64,000 bases of DNA from AWTP1-13 sp963832445 (GCA_963832445.1 CAWHUM010000012.1:124001-188000), one strand, 5' to 3'; positions 41,752 to 51,654 are shown, counted from the stretch's first letter. Numbers and translations: made by a program. Notes: generated by a model not told the origin, from the letters alone.

Positions 41752-44181
41752 TCAGCCGCCACTGGTGTTGCGACGGCTCCCGCTCTCGCCTTGATTGCTG
41801 CAAGCACTCGTTCCGGCGTCGCCGGCAACGACTGTAATACGCACCCCCACGGCATCGTAGATGGCGTTCATGACGGCCGGAATGGTCGGAATCATGGCGG
41901 GCTCGCCGATGCCCTTGACGCCGAGCGGCCCGATCGGATCGGGGTCTTCCAGGATCACCGAGGTGACATGCGGCACGTCGAGCGAGGTCGGCAGGATATA
42001 CTTGGCCAGATTGGGCGTTGCCGCGCGGCCATCGACGGTTTTGTAGTCCTCCATCAGGCCCTGGCCCAGCGCCTGCACGATGCCGCCCTCGATCTGGCCC
42101 TCCACGCCGCGCGGATTGACCGCACGGCCCACATCGTGCACTGCCCAGATGCCGAGCACCTGCACCTCCCCGGTCAAGGTGTCGACCTCCACCTCGGCCA
42201 CCTGGCAGCCGAACACGTAGGCCTGCCAGGGGCGGCCCGAGCCGTCGACCGGGTCGAGCCCCGTGGTGTCGGTGCCGAAGGACGCCGAGCCGACGGGGAC
42301 GACGCCGCGGCTCTTGGCCAGATGCACCGCCTCGGCCATCGGCATCCTGTGGTTGGTGCCTTCGGCCCAGACCTCGCCGGCCGCCGTCCTGATGCTGCCG
42401 GCTGCGACGCCCCAGTGCCTGGCCAGCACGTCGACCAGCATGGCCCTGGCCTGCCGGGAGGCGAGCGCCACGGCGTTGCCGATCATGTAGGTCTGGCGGG
42501 TGGCGCCGGCGTGCGCGGCTTCGGGGGAGCGGGCGGTATCGTTGTCGCCGATGGTGACATCCTGGGGACGGACGCCCAGCTCCTGCGCGGCGATCTGTGC
42601 CAGGACGGTCAGGATGCCCTCGCCGATCTCGGTGACGCCGGTGACGATCTTGGCCGTGCCGCCGTCGTCGAGCTCCGCCCAGGCGCCGGCGCGGTCGACC
42701 GTGGCGGTGCGGGCGATCCCGTACCAGCAGGCAGCGACGCCGCGTCCGCGCCGTTTGGCCATCACGCGACCTCGCTTGTGACAACGGGCGGACCCAAGCG
42801 CGCCCCGAGCGAGCAGGGCGGGCGCACCCCGTTGCCGTCGAGGTCGCCTCGCGTGGGGCCTCGCACGGACGGGCGCGCCGGTCTCCCAGCGGGAGGCCGT
42901 TTGCGCCGCATCGAGCGCCCGCACGAGGCTCACCGATTGTCAGCCGCTGTTTGGTGTGCGTGATGGCGCCGTCGCGCATGGCGTTGATGCGGCGGATCTC
43001 GAACGGGTCGAGCCCGAGCTTCTCGGCGCAGATGTCGAGATGGGTCTCGGTTGCGAACTGGGCCTGCAACGCGCCGAACGAGCGGAAGGCGCCCGGACGG
43101 CGTGTTGTTGGTGTACACGCCATAGGTATCGACCTGCACGTGCGGGATCGCGTACGGCCCCGCAGCGAGGATAGCGGCCTTGCGCATGACGCCCTCGGTC
43201 GACATGCCGTATGCGCCCCCGTCGCACACCATGCGGATCGCAACCGCACGAATGCGGCCGTCTCGCGCGAGACCCATGCGGTATGTCGTGCGAGATGGAT
43301 GCCGTTTCGCGGTCGAGACGATGCTTTCCTCGCGCGTGAACACCAGGCGCACCGGCCGCCGCGTCTTCATCGCCATCAGCGCCAGCATGCCCTGATAGAT
43401 CATGTCCTCCTTGCCGCCGAAGCCGCCGCCCACCGGGCTCATGATGAAGCGCACCTTGTTGATCGGCTGGGCGATGATGCGGGAGAGCATGTGGCGGTGG
43501 TGGGTGATGTTCTGGCTGGGCGAGAGGATCGTCACCACGCCGTCGGGATCGACGTAGGCGAGCCCGGCCTCGGGCTCGAGATAGGCATGCTCGACCTGCT
43601 GGGTGCTGTAGACCTCCTCGACGATCAGGTCGGATTCGGCGAAGCCCTTCTCGACGTCGCCGACCCGGATCGGGATGTGCTTGACGATATTGTCCGGCGC
43701 ATAGTCGTGCAGCACCGGCGCGCCGGGCTCGAGCGCCTGGTGGGCATCGAACACCGCCGGCAGCGGCTCGTAGACCACCTTGATCTTTGCGAGCGCCCGC
43801 CGGGCGATCAGCGGGTCTTCGCGACGCCACCGCCGCCACCTGCTCGCCGACGTAGCGCACCTTGCCGCGCGCCATGACCGGCTGGTCGTGCACGAACACG
43901 CCGAAGCCGTCGACGCCCGGCACGTCGGCCGCGGTGATCACACCCTCGACGCCCGCCATCGCCTCGGCCTCGGAGGTGTCGATCGAGACGATGCGGGCAT
44001 GCGGATGGGGCGAGCGCAGCACCGCCATGTGCAGCATGTGCGGCAGCACCATGTCGCCCGCATATTTCAGCGCGCCGGAAACCTTGGAGGGCGCATCGAT
44101 GCGGCGCACATTGGCGCCGATGAAGGCGCCGTCGGCGGGCTCGTCCTCGGCAAGCGCGCTCGCCGGCCGGCGGCCGTTGCG
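41752..44181 (-). CDS. Molybdenum hydroxylase catalytic domain, MOP/xanthine dehydrogenase family, frameshifted
   Basis: About 800 residues in three pieces. VRRIDAPSKVSGALKYAGDM and VRYVGEQVAAVAS open the domain. An extra base near 43822 shifts to VYEPLPAVFDAHQAL, SPVGGGFGGKEDMIYQG, and so on. A second, near 43100, shifts to GAFRSFGALQAQFATETHLD. A third change, near 42930, leads to the C-terminal half with TEIGEGILTVLAQI, AVHDVGRAVNPRGVEGQIEGGIVQALGQ and GVKGIGEPAMIPTIPAV, which holds the catalytic Glu. The frame has a TGA at 44182-44184 and no usual start before 44111, and the 2Fe-2S frame upstream does not stop, so the two are probably one fused polypeptide. A roughly 35-codon low-complexity insert lies near 42785-42890. 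Confidence 0.75.
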
Positions 44182-44644
44182 TCACGTCGCGCGCCAGCTC
44201 GACGGCGTCGAAGATCTTCTGGTAGCCGGTGCAGCGGCAGATGTTGCCGCCGAGACGCTCCTTGATCTCCTCGCGATCCGCGAACGGGTTGGCGCGCAGC
44301 GCGGCGGTCGCCGCCATCACCATGCCGGGGATGCAATAGCCGCACTGGCTGGCGCCCATCTTGTGGAACGCCTGCTGCAGCACCGAAAGCTCGCCGCGGC
44401 TCGCCAGCCCCTCGACCGTCTCGATCCTCGCGCCCTGCGCCTTGGCGACCGGCACCAGACACGACTTCAGCAGCACGCCGTCGACGAACACCGAGCAGGT
44501 GCCGCATTCGCCGGCGCCGCAGCCTTCCTTGGTGCCGGTGTGGCCGAGGTCGTCGCGCAGGAAATCGAGCAGGCGCAGGTGCGGCTTGGCGCTGCGCGCG
44601 ACTTTGCGGCCGTTGACGGTCGCCTCGATGCGAAGGTCAGGCAT
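44170..44644 (-). CDS. 2Fe-2S domain of molybdenum hydroxylase, probably fused to the Mo domain
   Basis: About 158 residues with both iron-sulfur sites: CGAGECGTC (Cys42, Cys47, Cys50) and SQCGYCIPGMV, then NICRCTGYQKIFDAVELARDV. It starts at the ATG at 44644, which overlaps the repaired stop of the FAD subunit. The frame does not close after the second cluster but runs on into nonsense until 43808, while the Mo-domain frame takes over within about 70 bases. Aldehyde oxidoreductase MOP of Desulfovibrio has this same 2Fe-2S-2Fe-2S-Mo order in about 907 residues; here the joined length would be about 960. One shift near 44150-44180 explains it. Confidence 0.75.
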
Positions 44645-45559
44645 AGGCCGCCTCCAGCTCGGGTGCCAGCGCAGCGATGTGGCCGCCGGCGCCGCCGCAC
44701 CGCCTTGATCAGGCCGCGCAGCACGAAGCCGCGCACCACGTCGCGGCGGTATTCCTGGCGCGTGCGCGAGGCAACCAGCGCGACCGGCATTTCGGCCGCT
44801 TCCTCGAGGCGCGCGGCGCTCACAGGGCCTGCGCGCAGGAACGCCTCGACATCGGCCAGACGACGCGGCACCGGGCCGATGCCGCCGATGGCGAGGCGCA
44901 CGTCCTCGAAGCGGCTCTTGGCGGCGTCGAGCTTCACCAGCGCGGCGAGGCACACCAGCGAGATCACCAGCGAGCGGCGGTGGCCGACCTTCTCGAAGCT
45001 GCCGCCGTAGCCTGGCAGCGCGTCGCATTCGATCGCCACCAGCAGCTCGCCCTCCTCCAGCGCCGTCTTGCCGGGGCCGGTGATGAACTCGCCGAGCGCC
45101 AGGGTCCGCCGCTCGATCTTGCCGTTGCGGCGGCATGCCAGCTCCACCCGCGCCTCATGCGCGATCAGCGGCGGCGTGCCGTCGGCCGCCGGCGAGGCAT
45201 TGACGATGTTGCCGCCGATGGTGGCGGATTCTCGGATCTGGTCGTCGGCGAACCACACCGCGCAGCGCGGCATGGCAGGGCAGGGCACGCACCAGCGCGG
45301 CATCGTCGAGGAAGCGCTGGATCGGCGTCGCGGCCCCGAGGCGCACGCGCGCGCCATCCACGCGCCGCTCCCTCAGCTCGGGAATTTTCGATACGTCGAT
45401 CAGCACCGGGATCTCGACATCGCCGGCGCGGCCCTCGCGCGCCCAGGGGTAAGTGTCGGTGGCGCCTGCGACGATGCGATGCCGGCCGCGATGGCGCTCA
45501 ATCGCGTCGAACGCCTCCTCCAGCGAGCCCGGCATCAGATACTCGTCGCAAATCAGCAT
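44636..45559 (-). CDS. FAD-binding subunit of molybdenum hydroxylase, frameshifted
   Basis: About 307 residues when repaired. MLICDEYLMPGSLEEAFDAIE begins the subunit, with HRIVAGATDTYPWAREG as the first flavin loop. An extra base near 45285 (in a run of G) shifts to RCAVWFADDQIRESATIGGNIVNASPAADG, the second flavin motif. A further extra base near 44698 is needed to reach the end HIAALAPELEAAYA and a TGA at 44636-44638 that overlaps the 2Fe-2S start. The family order FAD then 2Fe-2S/Mo matches other hydroxylase operons. Confidence 0.78.
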
Positions 45560-45576
45560 CGTTGCCGTCGTTCCTT

Positions 45577-46017
45577 CTACCGCTTGGCGGGCGCGAAAAA
45601 GGTACCTTCCACCTCGACCGTGTCGTCCTGGTTGAGCCGCCGAACCTCCACGATGCTGCGCGGCGGATAGGGGCCTGTGCCCCACAACTCCTCCTGCACC
45701 TTGTTCACCAGCGGGCGGAAGCGCCCCATGTCGGTGACGAACACCACCAGGCGCACGGCATCGCGCAAGGTCGCGCCCTCCGACTCCGCGATCAGCTTCA
45801 TGTTGAGGAAGGCCTGCCGTACGCGCGGCTCGTCGCCCTCCACGAGGGTATTGGTCTCGGGGTCGATGCCCCGCATGCCGGCGACGAACACGAAGTCGCC
45901 CGCGCGTGCCCCCACGGCCCAAGTGCCGGTCGGCGCAATGGCGCCCTCTGGCGCCAGCGTGATCACTCCGGCGGGCGAGGCCGGCGGGGCTTGCTGGGTG
46001 TGCGCGTGCGCAGCCAT
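45577..46017 (-). CDS. RidA family protein (reactive intermediate deaminase)
   Basis: A 146-residue Rid-family protein. GDFVFVAGMRGIDPETNTLVEG, VRQAFLNMKLIAESEGATLRDAVRLVVFVTDMGRFRPLVNKV and GPYPPRSIVEVRRLNQDDTVEVEGTFFA cover the trimeric fold from end to end. Family members hydrolyse enamine/imine intermediates or, in catabolic operons, aminoacrylate and aminomuconate-like products. That would suit breakdown of a nitrogen heterocycle. The catalytic Arg is in PRSIVEV. Its ATG overlaps the alcohol dehydrogenase stop (TGATG). Confidence 0.88.
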   Translation of the reverse strand: MAAHAHTQQAPPASPAGVITLAPEGAIAPTGTWAVGARAGDFVFVAGMRGIDPETNTLVEGDEPRVRQAFLNMKLIAESEGATLRDAVRLVVFVTDMGRFRPLVNKVQEELWGTGPYPPRSIVEVRRLNQDDTVEVEGTFFAPAKR

Positions 46018-47181
46018 CACTCCGCCGCCTCCCGGCGTATGGCCACGCCACGCGCCTTCACCACCACCTTGATGGCATCTTCGATGCGCTCGCGCGCATA
46101 GCGCAGCGCGGTGGGCAGATCTTCCAGCGCGAAGGTGTGGGTGTGGATCTTGCGTGGCATCGAAGCGCTTCTGGCGCATGAAGGCCTCGGCGCGGTGTGT
46201 GGCGCTCTTGCCCTCGCCGCGGATGCCGTAGAGGTAGATGTTGTTGCGCACGATGTGGGCGATATCGACCGGCACCGCCTCGTGCGGAAAGGCGGCAAGG
46301 CAGATCCTGCCGCCGCGGTTGACCATGCGCGCCGCCTCGTTGACGGCATTGGGCGCGCCCGAGCACTCCACCACGTAGTCGACGCCCTTGCCGCCGCTTA
46401 AACGGCGCACGGCCTCCACCGGATCTTCGCGCGTGACGTTGACGACGTGATCGGCGCCTAGCTCCTTGCCGATCTTGAGGCGGTTGTCGCGCGTGCCGGT
46501 GAGGATCACGGGCTGCGCGCCAAGCGCCTTCGCCACCGCTACCCCGAGCAGCCCGATGGGGCCCGGACCTGTGACCACCACGCTCTCGCCCGCCACCAGG
46601 CCGCCCAGTTCGGTCAGCCCGTACATGGCGGTGCCGGCGGTTACCACCAGCGTCGCCTCCTCGTCGGTCATGTCATCGGCGATGGCGACCAGCGTGTTGA
46701 TGTTGTTGACCTGGTACTCGCAGAAGCCGCCGTCGGTGGTGAAGCCGTTGGCGCGGTGGCCCTTGTCGACGTCGCCGTAGTTGAGCCCGTAGTTGTGGCA
46801 GGAGGTATACATGCCCTCGCGGCAGCGCTTGCACTGGCCGCAGCCGGCATGGATCTCCACCGTGACCCGCTGGCCGATCCTGTACTCGTCGACGCCCGGC
46901 CCCTGCGCCACGACAGTGCCCATGTACTCGTGGCCCGGCGTGAAGCTCTTGTTGAACGGCAGGCCGCCCTGGATCAGCGCCGGCGGACCGTTGGCGATGA
47001 CGTCGAGGTCGGTGGCGCAGATGGCCACCGCGTCGATGCGCACCAGCACCTCGGCCTTCTTCGGCACCGGCACCGGCTTGTCGACGAGCTTGAGCTGGCC
47101 CGGATCGCCGAGCACCCAGGCCTTCATGGTGTCGGGGACCGGGAAGTCCTTGCTCGTCTTCACTCCGGCAGGCGCGTACAT
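46017..47181 (-). CDS. Zinc-dependent alcohol dehydrogenase, frameshifted near the end
   Basis: About 387 residues when repaired. CATDLD holds the first catalytic zinc ligand, GHEYMGTVVAQG the second, and CGQCKRCREGMYTSC the four structural zinc ligands. The Rossmann motif is VVTGPGPIGLLGVAVAKALGA. Near 46158 an extra base shifts the frame: QKRFDA is followed, in the next frame, by RKIHTHTFALEDLPTALRYARERIEDAIKVVVKARGV, a normal family end, to the stop at 46017. AGGAGAG precedes the ATG at 47181. It oxidises an alcohol or cyclic alcohol; the substrate is not known. First enzyme gene after the regulator. Confidence 0.85.
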
Positions 47182-47193
47182 CAAGTTTCTCTC

Positions 47194-48048
47194 CTAATTC
47201 ACCGGCGCGGCGGCAGCATCGGCGTGCGCGGCCTCGCCGGTCCGCTCGCCGAATTCCGTCGACAGCGCGCGAGCCGCGGTCATCACGCCGTCGCGCACGC
47301 GGGCGAGATGCTCCTCGGTGGCGCGCTGCGTCGGCGCGGAGGCGCTGATCGCCCCGATGACGGCGCCCAGATGATTGCGGATCGCGGCGCCCACGCAGAT
47401 CACGCCCGGCTGGAACTCCTCGCGGTCGAGCGCATGACCGTTGCGGCGCACCAGTCGCAGATCCTCGATCAGAATGTCGGCATCGGTGATCGTGCTTGCT
47501 GTGAACGCGGGCATGCCCTTGGCTGTCAGGATGCGGCGGATCTCGCCTTCGGGCAGCCAGGCCAGCATGGCCTTGCCGGTGGCGGTGGCGTGGACGGCAT
47601 CGGAGGCGCCGAGCGCACCGGTATCCACACGCACAGCGTGGCGACCCTCGCGCCGCAGCAGCGTGATGATGGCATCGCCCTGCAGCACGGCAAGGTGCAC
47701 CGTCTCGCCGGTATCCTCGCTGATCCGCTCGATGAAGGGCTGCGCCCGGCGCGGCAGGTCGACCTGCTTCAGGAATGCCTGTCCCAGATGCAGACCCCGC
47801 GCCCCCAGCGCATAGCGCCGGCCCGGCACCTTGGCGACGTAGCCCCATTTGACCAGCGTCGCCAGCAGGTGATGGCAGGTGGAGATATTCAGGCCGGCGC
47901 GGCCGGCAAGGTCGGTCAGGGCCGTGCCGCCGGTAGACTGGGCCAGGGCCTCGAGCAGGGTCAGGGCGCGGTCGACGGACTGCACGCTGCCGCGCTCTCC
48001 GGACGCTGCAGCCCTTGGCGCCGGATGCCCCTCTACGCTGCTTTCCAC
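47194..48048 (-). CDS. IclR family transcriptional regulator
   Basis: A 284-residue regulator with an N-terminal winged helix (SVQSVDRALTLLEALAQS, LTDLAGRAGLNISTCHHLLATLVKWGYV) and a C-terminal effector-binding GAF-like domain (ERISEDTGETVHLAVLQGDAIITLL, DAVHATATGKAMLAWLPEGE, EEFQPGVICVGAAIRNHLG). It heads the 13-kb minus-strand cluster and is only 13 bases from the alcohol dehydrogenase, so it most likely controls the cluster and itself. A dyad of IclR size lies about 100 bases upstream. Confidence 0.92.
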   Translation of the reverse strand: MESSVEGHPAPRAAASGERGSVQSVDRALTLLEALAQSTGGTALTDLAGRAGLNISTCHHLLATLVKWGYVAKVPGRRYALGARGLHLGQAFLKQVDLPRRAQPFIERISEDTGETVHLAVLQGDAIITLLRREGRHAVRVDTGALGASDAVHATATGKAMLAWLPEGEIRRILTAKGMPAFTASTITDADILIEDLRLVRRNGHALDREEFQPGVICVGAAIRNHLGAVIGAISASAPTQRATEEHLARVRDGVMTAARALSTEFGERTGEAAHADAAAAPVN

Positions 48049-48144
48049 AGACCCTCCGGGAACTCTCGCCGTGCAACTTGGGCGCGAAGCTAGGCCCGCT
48101 TAACTAGGGCCACCCAGCGCGGGTCGTCAACGATTTTTACAGTG

Positions 48145-48161
48145 GTGAATATATATTTCAC
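48145..48161. promoter_or_regulatory. Candidate IclR operator in an AT-rich patch
   Basis: GTGAA-TATATAT-TTCAC is a 17-base dyad in the most AT-rich stretch of the window (about 48130-48180), 97-113 bases before the IclR gene. IclR-family sites are often AT-centred dyads of this size. The patch may also hold the cluster promoter. Confidence 0.45.
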
Positions 48162-48174
48162 ATTATGAAAATAA

Positions 48175-49101
48175 TTATCGCACCACCGGCACCCCCGTCT
48201 GCTTCGCTTCTGCTTCCGGCTCGACGTGAATAACGACCTGCGCTCCGGGCACGGCAGCCTTGAGCGCAGCCTCCAGGCGGTCGCAGATGGCGTGCGAGGT
48301 GGCCACCGTCATGGTGCCGGACACGACCAGGTGGAACTCGATGAACGTCACCTGGCCTGCCGTCCGCGTTCTGACGTCGTGCGCCTCGATCGCCCCTTCG
48401 GCGTTGGTCGCGATCACCTCGCGAATGCGGCGGCCCACCTCGGCCGTCACGGCCTCGTCCATCAGGCCGCCGACCGACTCGCGCATGAGGCGCCAGCCGG
48501 CCCAGAGAATGTTGAGCGCCACTACAGCCGCCAGCGCAGGATCCAGGATCTGCCAGCCCGTCACTGTGGCCAGTCCCAAGCCGATCAGCACTCCTATCGA
48601 GGTCGCCACGTCCGTCAGCAAGTGCCAGCCGTCGGCCACCAGGGCTGGCGAGCGCTGCTGGCGCCCCCAGCGGATCAGGAACGCACACCACACGGCGTTG
48701 AGGCCGGTGGCGAGTGCGTTCAGCCCGATCCCGACCGCGAGATTGGTCAGACTGCGCGGTCTGAGCAAAGCATCGTAGGCCTCGTGCAGCACCAGCAGTG
48801 CGGCCACGATGATTAGGACACCCTCGGTCACGGCAGAGAGGTACTCGGCCTTGTGGTGGCCGAACTGATGGCGGCGATCGGCCGGCTGCAGCGCCACATG
48901 GATAGTGTAGAGCGCGATCACCGCTGTGATCACGTTGACGATGCTCTCCAACGCATCCGAATAGAGGGCGACGCTGCCGGTGCGCCAGTAGGCGAGGAAC
49001 TTGAGGCCCAGAACGGCGACGGCAACCGCTATCGAAGCCACAGCTGCGGTTTTGAGCTTGTCGGCGGCCTGATGGGTGGTCCCGGTCATTCCCGCGCACA
49101 T
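48175..49101 (-). CDS. Cation diffusion facilitator family transporter
   Basis: A 308-residue CDF antiporter that exports divalent metals (zinc, cobalt, iron or manganese) against protons. Six membrane segments are present; the intramembrane sites are SDALES in helix 2 and HLLTDVATS in helix 5, and QFGHHKAEYLSAV lies in the loop between. The C-terminal cytosolic domain has AHDVRTRTAGQVTFIEFHLVV and SHAICDRLEAALKAAVPGAQVVIHVEP. AAGGGGG precedes the ATG at 49101; an internal ATG at 49089 is possible. The metal cannot be told. It ends 14 bases from the IclR dyad. Confidence 0.9.
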   Translation of the reverse strand: MCAGMTGTTHQAADKLKTAAVASIAVAVAVLGLKFLAYWRTGSVALYSDALESIVNVITAVIALYTIHVALQPADRRHQFGHHKAEYLSAVTEGVLIIVAALLVLHEAYDALLRPRSLTNLAVGIGLNALATGLNAVWCAFLIRWGRQQRSPALVADGWHLLTDVATSIGVLIGLGLATVTGWQILDPALAAVVALNILWAGWRLMRESVGGLMDEAVTAEVGRRIREVIATNAEGAIEAHDVRTRTAGQVTFIEFHLVVSGTMTVATSHAICDRLEAALKAAVPGAQVVIHVEPEAEAKQTGVPVVR

Positions 49102-49289
49102 GGCACGAACCCCCTTGGAACACCAGCCCTTCCCGCGCGGCGCTTATCCACAGCGCATCCACAGCGCCCATCTACTCTCCCGCCGCCGAATTTGATGCAA
49201 GGAGCGCTCGATTTTCCGGCTTGGCCCCGGTCTTGTAAGTCTGTGCCCTTTGCGTCCGGCCGTGCCGCCCGCGCGAGGAGACACGACGG

Positions 49290-50142
49290 ATGGCGAATTT
49301 CCCAACTCACATTGCCATCGGAACGGTGGTGAGCGGCGCTCTGGCGACCGTCACGGTGGCAGCCGACATGGTGGCACCCGAGAACATCGTGGCGGTGACG
49401 CTTGGCGGGCGTGCTGGGCTCGGTGCTGCCCGACATCGATCTCAAGGAGTCGCGCCCCGCGCGCGCGATGTTCTCGGGGCTCGCCATCTTCTTCTCATTC
49501 GCCGTGCTGTTCGGCCTGGAGCGCAAGTACTCCATTGCCGAGATGCTCGTTCTTTGGCTCGGCACGCTGCTGTTCGTGCAGTTCGTCGCCAAGGAGGTGT
49601 TCTTTCGCTTCAGCTACCACCGCGGCATTTGGCATTCGGTGCTGGCGCTGGTGTTCTGCTCCTTCGTGACCGCCGTGATCTTCAGCAATCTGCTGGGACG
49701 CGACCAGGGCGTGGCCTGGCTCGCCGCCGGCTTCATGGGCATCGGCTTCCTCACCCACCTCATCCTCGACGAGATCTATTCCGTCGACGTGATGGACACG
49801 CGGCTGAAGGCGTCGTTTGGCACGGCGCTGAAGCTGTTCGACTACAAGCACCTTGGCCATTCCTCGGCGATGGCGGCCGCCACGGTGGCGGTGTTCCTCG
49901 TCACCCCGCCGACCAGGACATTCGTCGAGAACATGTCTTCGCCCGCGCTTTGGACGGAGCTGCATAACCGCCTGTTGCCGCAGGAGAACAAATGGTTCCG
50001 CGGTATGGCGTGGCTGCTGGATGGTCGGCCTGCGGGCCAGCCCGGGGCCAAAGCCGGCGCGGTGCCGGCAGGCACCAGCCCGATCTCCACGGGCTCGATT
50101 GTTCCCTCCGCGCCGCCAGCCGAAGAGGCGAAGGGAAAATAG
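49290..50142 (+). CDS. YdjM-like/DUF457 metal-dependent membrane hydrolase, frameshifted
   Basis: About 283 residues when repaired. MANFPTHIAIGTVVSGALATVTV begins the family, with the His of FPTHIAIG. Near 49404 an extra base shifts the frame; AGVLGSVLPDIDLKES follows, with the conserved PDID acidic site, then RFSYHRGIWHSVLALVF and FLTHLILDEIYSVDVM, which give further His/Asp ligands. Four to six membrane segments. YdjM-like proteins are poorly characterised and have been linked to membrane stress. The last 50 residues are Ala/Pro/Ser rich. It begins with a reasonable GAGGAG-like site upstream. Confidence 0.78.
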
Positions 50143-50197
50143 AGCCAGCTGGAGAGCTGGAGGCGCCCCGGGACGGCATTAAAGCCGGCGAGCGGGA

Positions 50198-51043
50198 TCA
50201 CCGCACGCGCAGGAGCAGGGCGCCCGCAAGCACCATACCCGCGGCCGCGAAGCGGGCCACGACCCAGGGCTCGCGCAGCAGCAGCGTGGCAAACAGCGCG
50301 CCGAACAGGACGCTGGTCTCTCGCAAGGCGGCAACCAGCGCGATGGGGGCAACGGTCATGGCCCAGATGGCGATGGCGTAGGCGCCAGTCGAAAGTGCGG
50401 CGCCGGCGACGGCGAGCCGCCAGTGCCGTCCAAAGTCGCCGACCAGCGAGGGGCCGACACGCACGAACCCGTAGACGGTCATCACCGCACCGCTCAGAAG
50501 AAACAGCCACGCCGTGTACGCACTCGACGCTCCGGCAAGGCGCGCCCCGGTCCCGTCCACCAGCGTGTAGGCCGTGATGGTGAGCGAGGTCAGCAGCGCG
50601 AAGCCGACCGAGCGCGCATCGAAGGGGCGCGTCGCACGCCCGCCGCGCAGCGCCAACAGCAGAATGCCCGCAGCCAGAATGACGATGCCGGCCCAGCCGA
50701 AGCCGCCCGGGCTCTCGCCCAGCCACAGCGTCGCCAGCGCCGCCGTCAACAGCGGCGCGCTGCCGCGCGCGATCGGATACACCTGCCCCAGGTCGCCGAA
50801 CCGATACGCTTCCGCCAATGTCAGGTAGTAGCCGATATGGATGACGACCGAGCCGACGAGATATGGCCAAGCCTCGACATTGGGCAGTCCCGTCACAAGC
50901 GCGAAAGGAACAGCGACCAGGCCTGACGCCGTCGCCACCAGCGCCGTCGACACGACGGGCTCGAGGTTGAGCTTGAGCAGCGCGTTCCAGCCCGCGTGAC
51001 AGGCGGCCGCTGCCAGCACTGCCATGAAAACAAAAAGGTCCAT
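50198..51043 (-). CDS. EamA family transporter (DMT superfamily)
   Basis: A 281-residue, ten-segment exporter-type permease built from two EamA halves: FMAVLAAAACHAGWNALLKL in the first, with YLTLAEAYRFGDLGQVYPIARGSAPLLTAALATLWLGE closing it, and YAIAIWAMTVAPIALVAALRETSVLFGALFATLLLREP closing the second. Substrates of such proteins include amino acids, nucleosides and drugs. The ATG at 51043 (MDLFVFMAVLA) is preferred over one at 51076. It is convergent with the YdjM-like gene. Confidence 0.85.
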   Translation of the reverse strand: MDLFVFMAVLAAAACHAGWNALLKLNLEPVVSTALVATASGLVAVPFALVTGLPNVEAWPYLVGSVVIHIGYYLTLAEAYRFGDLGQVYPIARGSAPLLTAALATLWLGESPGGFGWAGIVILAAGILLLALRGGRATRPFDARSVGFALLTSLTITAYTLVDGTGARLAGASSAYTAWLFLLSGAVMTVYGFVRVGPSLVGDFGRHWRLAVAGAALSTGAYAIAIWAMTVAPIALVAALRETSVLFGALFATLLLREPWVVARFAAAGMVLAGALLLRVR

Positions 51044-51076
51044 CGCCCAAAAGCCGGCCGGAGTTGAAGATGGCAC

Positions 51077-51440
51077 TTACATGACATCTACGGCATCGGC
51101 ACTTGCCAGGCCACAGCCCGCTCTGCTGCGGGTACCTTGCCGGTGCCAGCAGGAACGATTTCGCACGGTTCCGGCCGGGCGAAGTTGCGTCCAAATTGTG
51201 GTCGGCGGGCCACGCCCCGCGCCCGATATGGCGACGCTGCAACCGGCAATACATCCTCACGCTCGGTCGAGCGCGTCATCTAAGCGCTTGGGTGAGCACG
51301 AGGTTTCCCATTGAGCTGCATGCTCAGCGCTCGGTCGATTGGCCTTGAGCGCAAGGGCGGGGGCGCAATGTCGTCGCCCAGGGCGAAGGCGATCTGGTAG
51401 GATAAAACTCCCGCACCTTCGGACCAACTGACAGGAGTAT
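51077..51440. other. Intergenic stretch with no recognised gene
   Basis: About 360 bases between the EamA gene and the small membrane protein. Both strands have short open frames, but none has a start with a ribosome site or any family resemblance. I see no tRNA-like fold and no strong hairpin. Confidence 0.5.
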
Positions 51441-51444
51441 TGTG

Positions 51445-51654
51445 ATGCCGATAAATTTGGCAGACCTCCCTCTGCAGGCGATCGGCCTTCTCGCCGGTCT
51501 CGTGTTCGTGGCTTCTTTGATCGGCAATTCATTGACCAAGAACGCGTTCGTCGGCGCCATCATCACGGTCATCATCTTCGTCGCCGTCTATGTCGTCTGG
51601 GATTTCTATCCGCACGGCTATTTGCAGGGTGTGCGGTTCCCGTACAAATATTGA
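51445..51654 (+). CDS. Small two-helix membrane protein
   Basis: A 69-residue protein: MPINLADLPLQAIGLLAGLVFV opens the first membrane segment, then ASLIGNSLTKNAFVGAIITVIIFVAVYVVWDFYPHG makes the second, ending with a short polar tail YLQGVRFPYKY. AGGAG lies nine bases before the ATG. The strong hydrophobic pattern and the ribosome site support a real gene. No family recognised. Confidence 0.6.
   Translation: MPINLADLPLQAIGLLAGLVFVASLIGNSLTKNAFVGAIITVIIFVAVYVVWDFYPHGYLQGVRFPYKY

Noticed and set aside
40678..42963. Open frame of about 760 codons on the plus strand opposite tctC and the hydroxylase
   Set aside because: Crosses two real genes on the other strand and has no recognisable domain.
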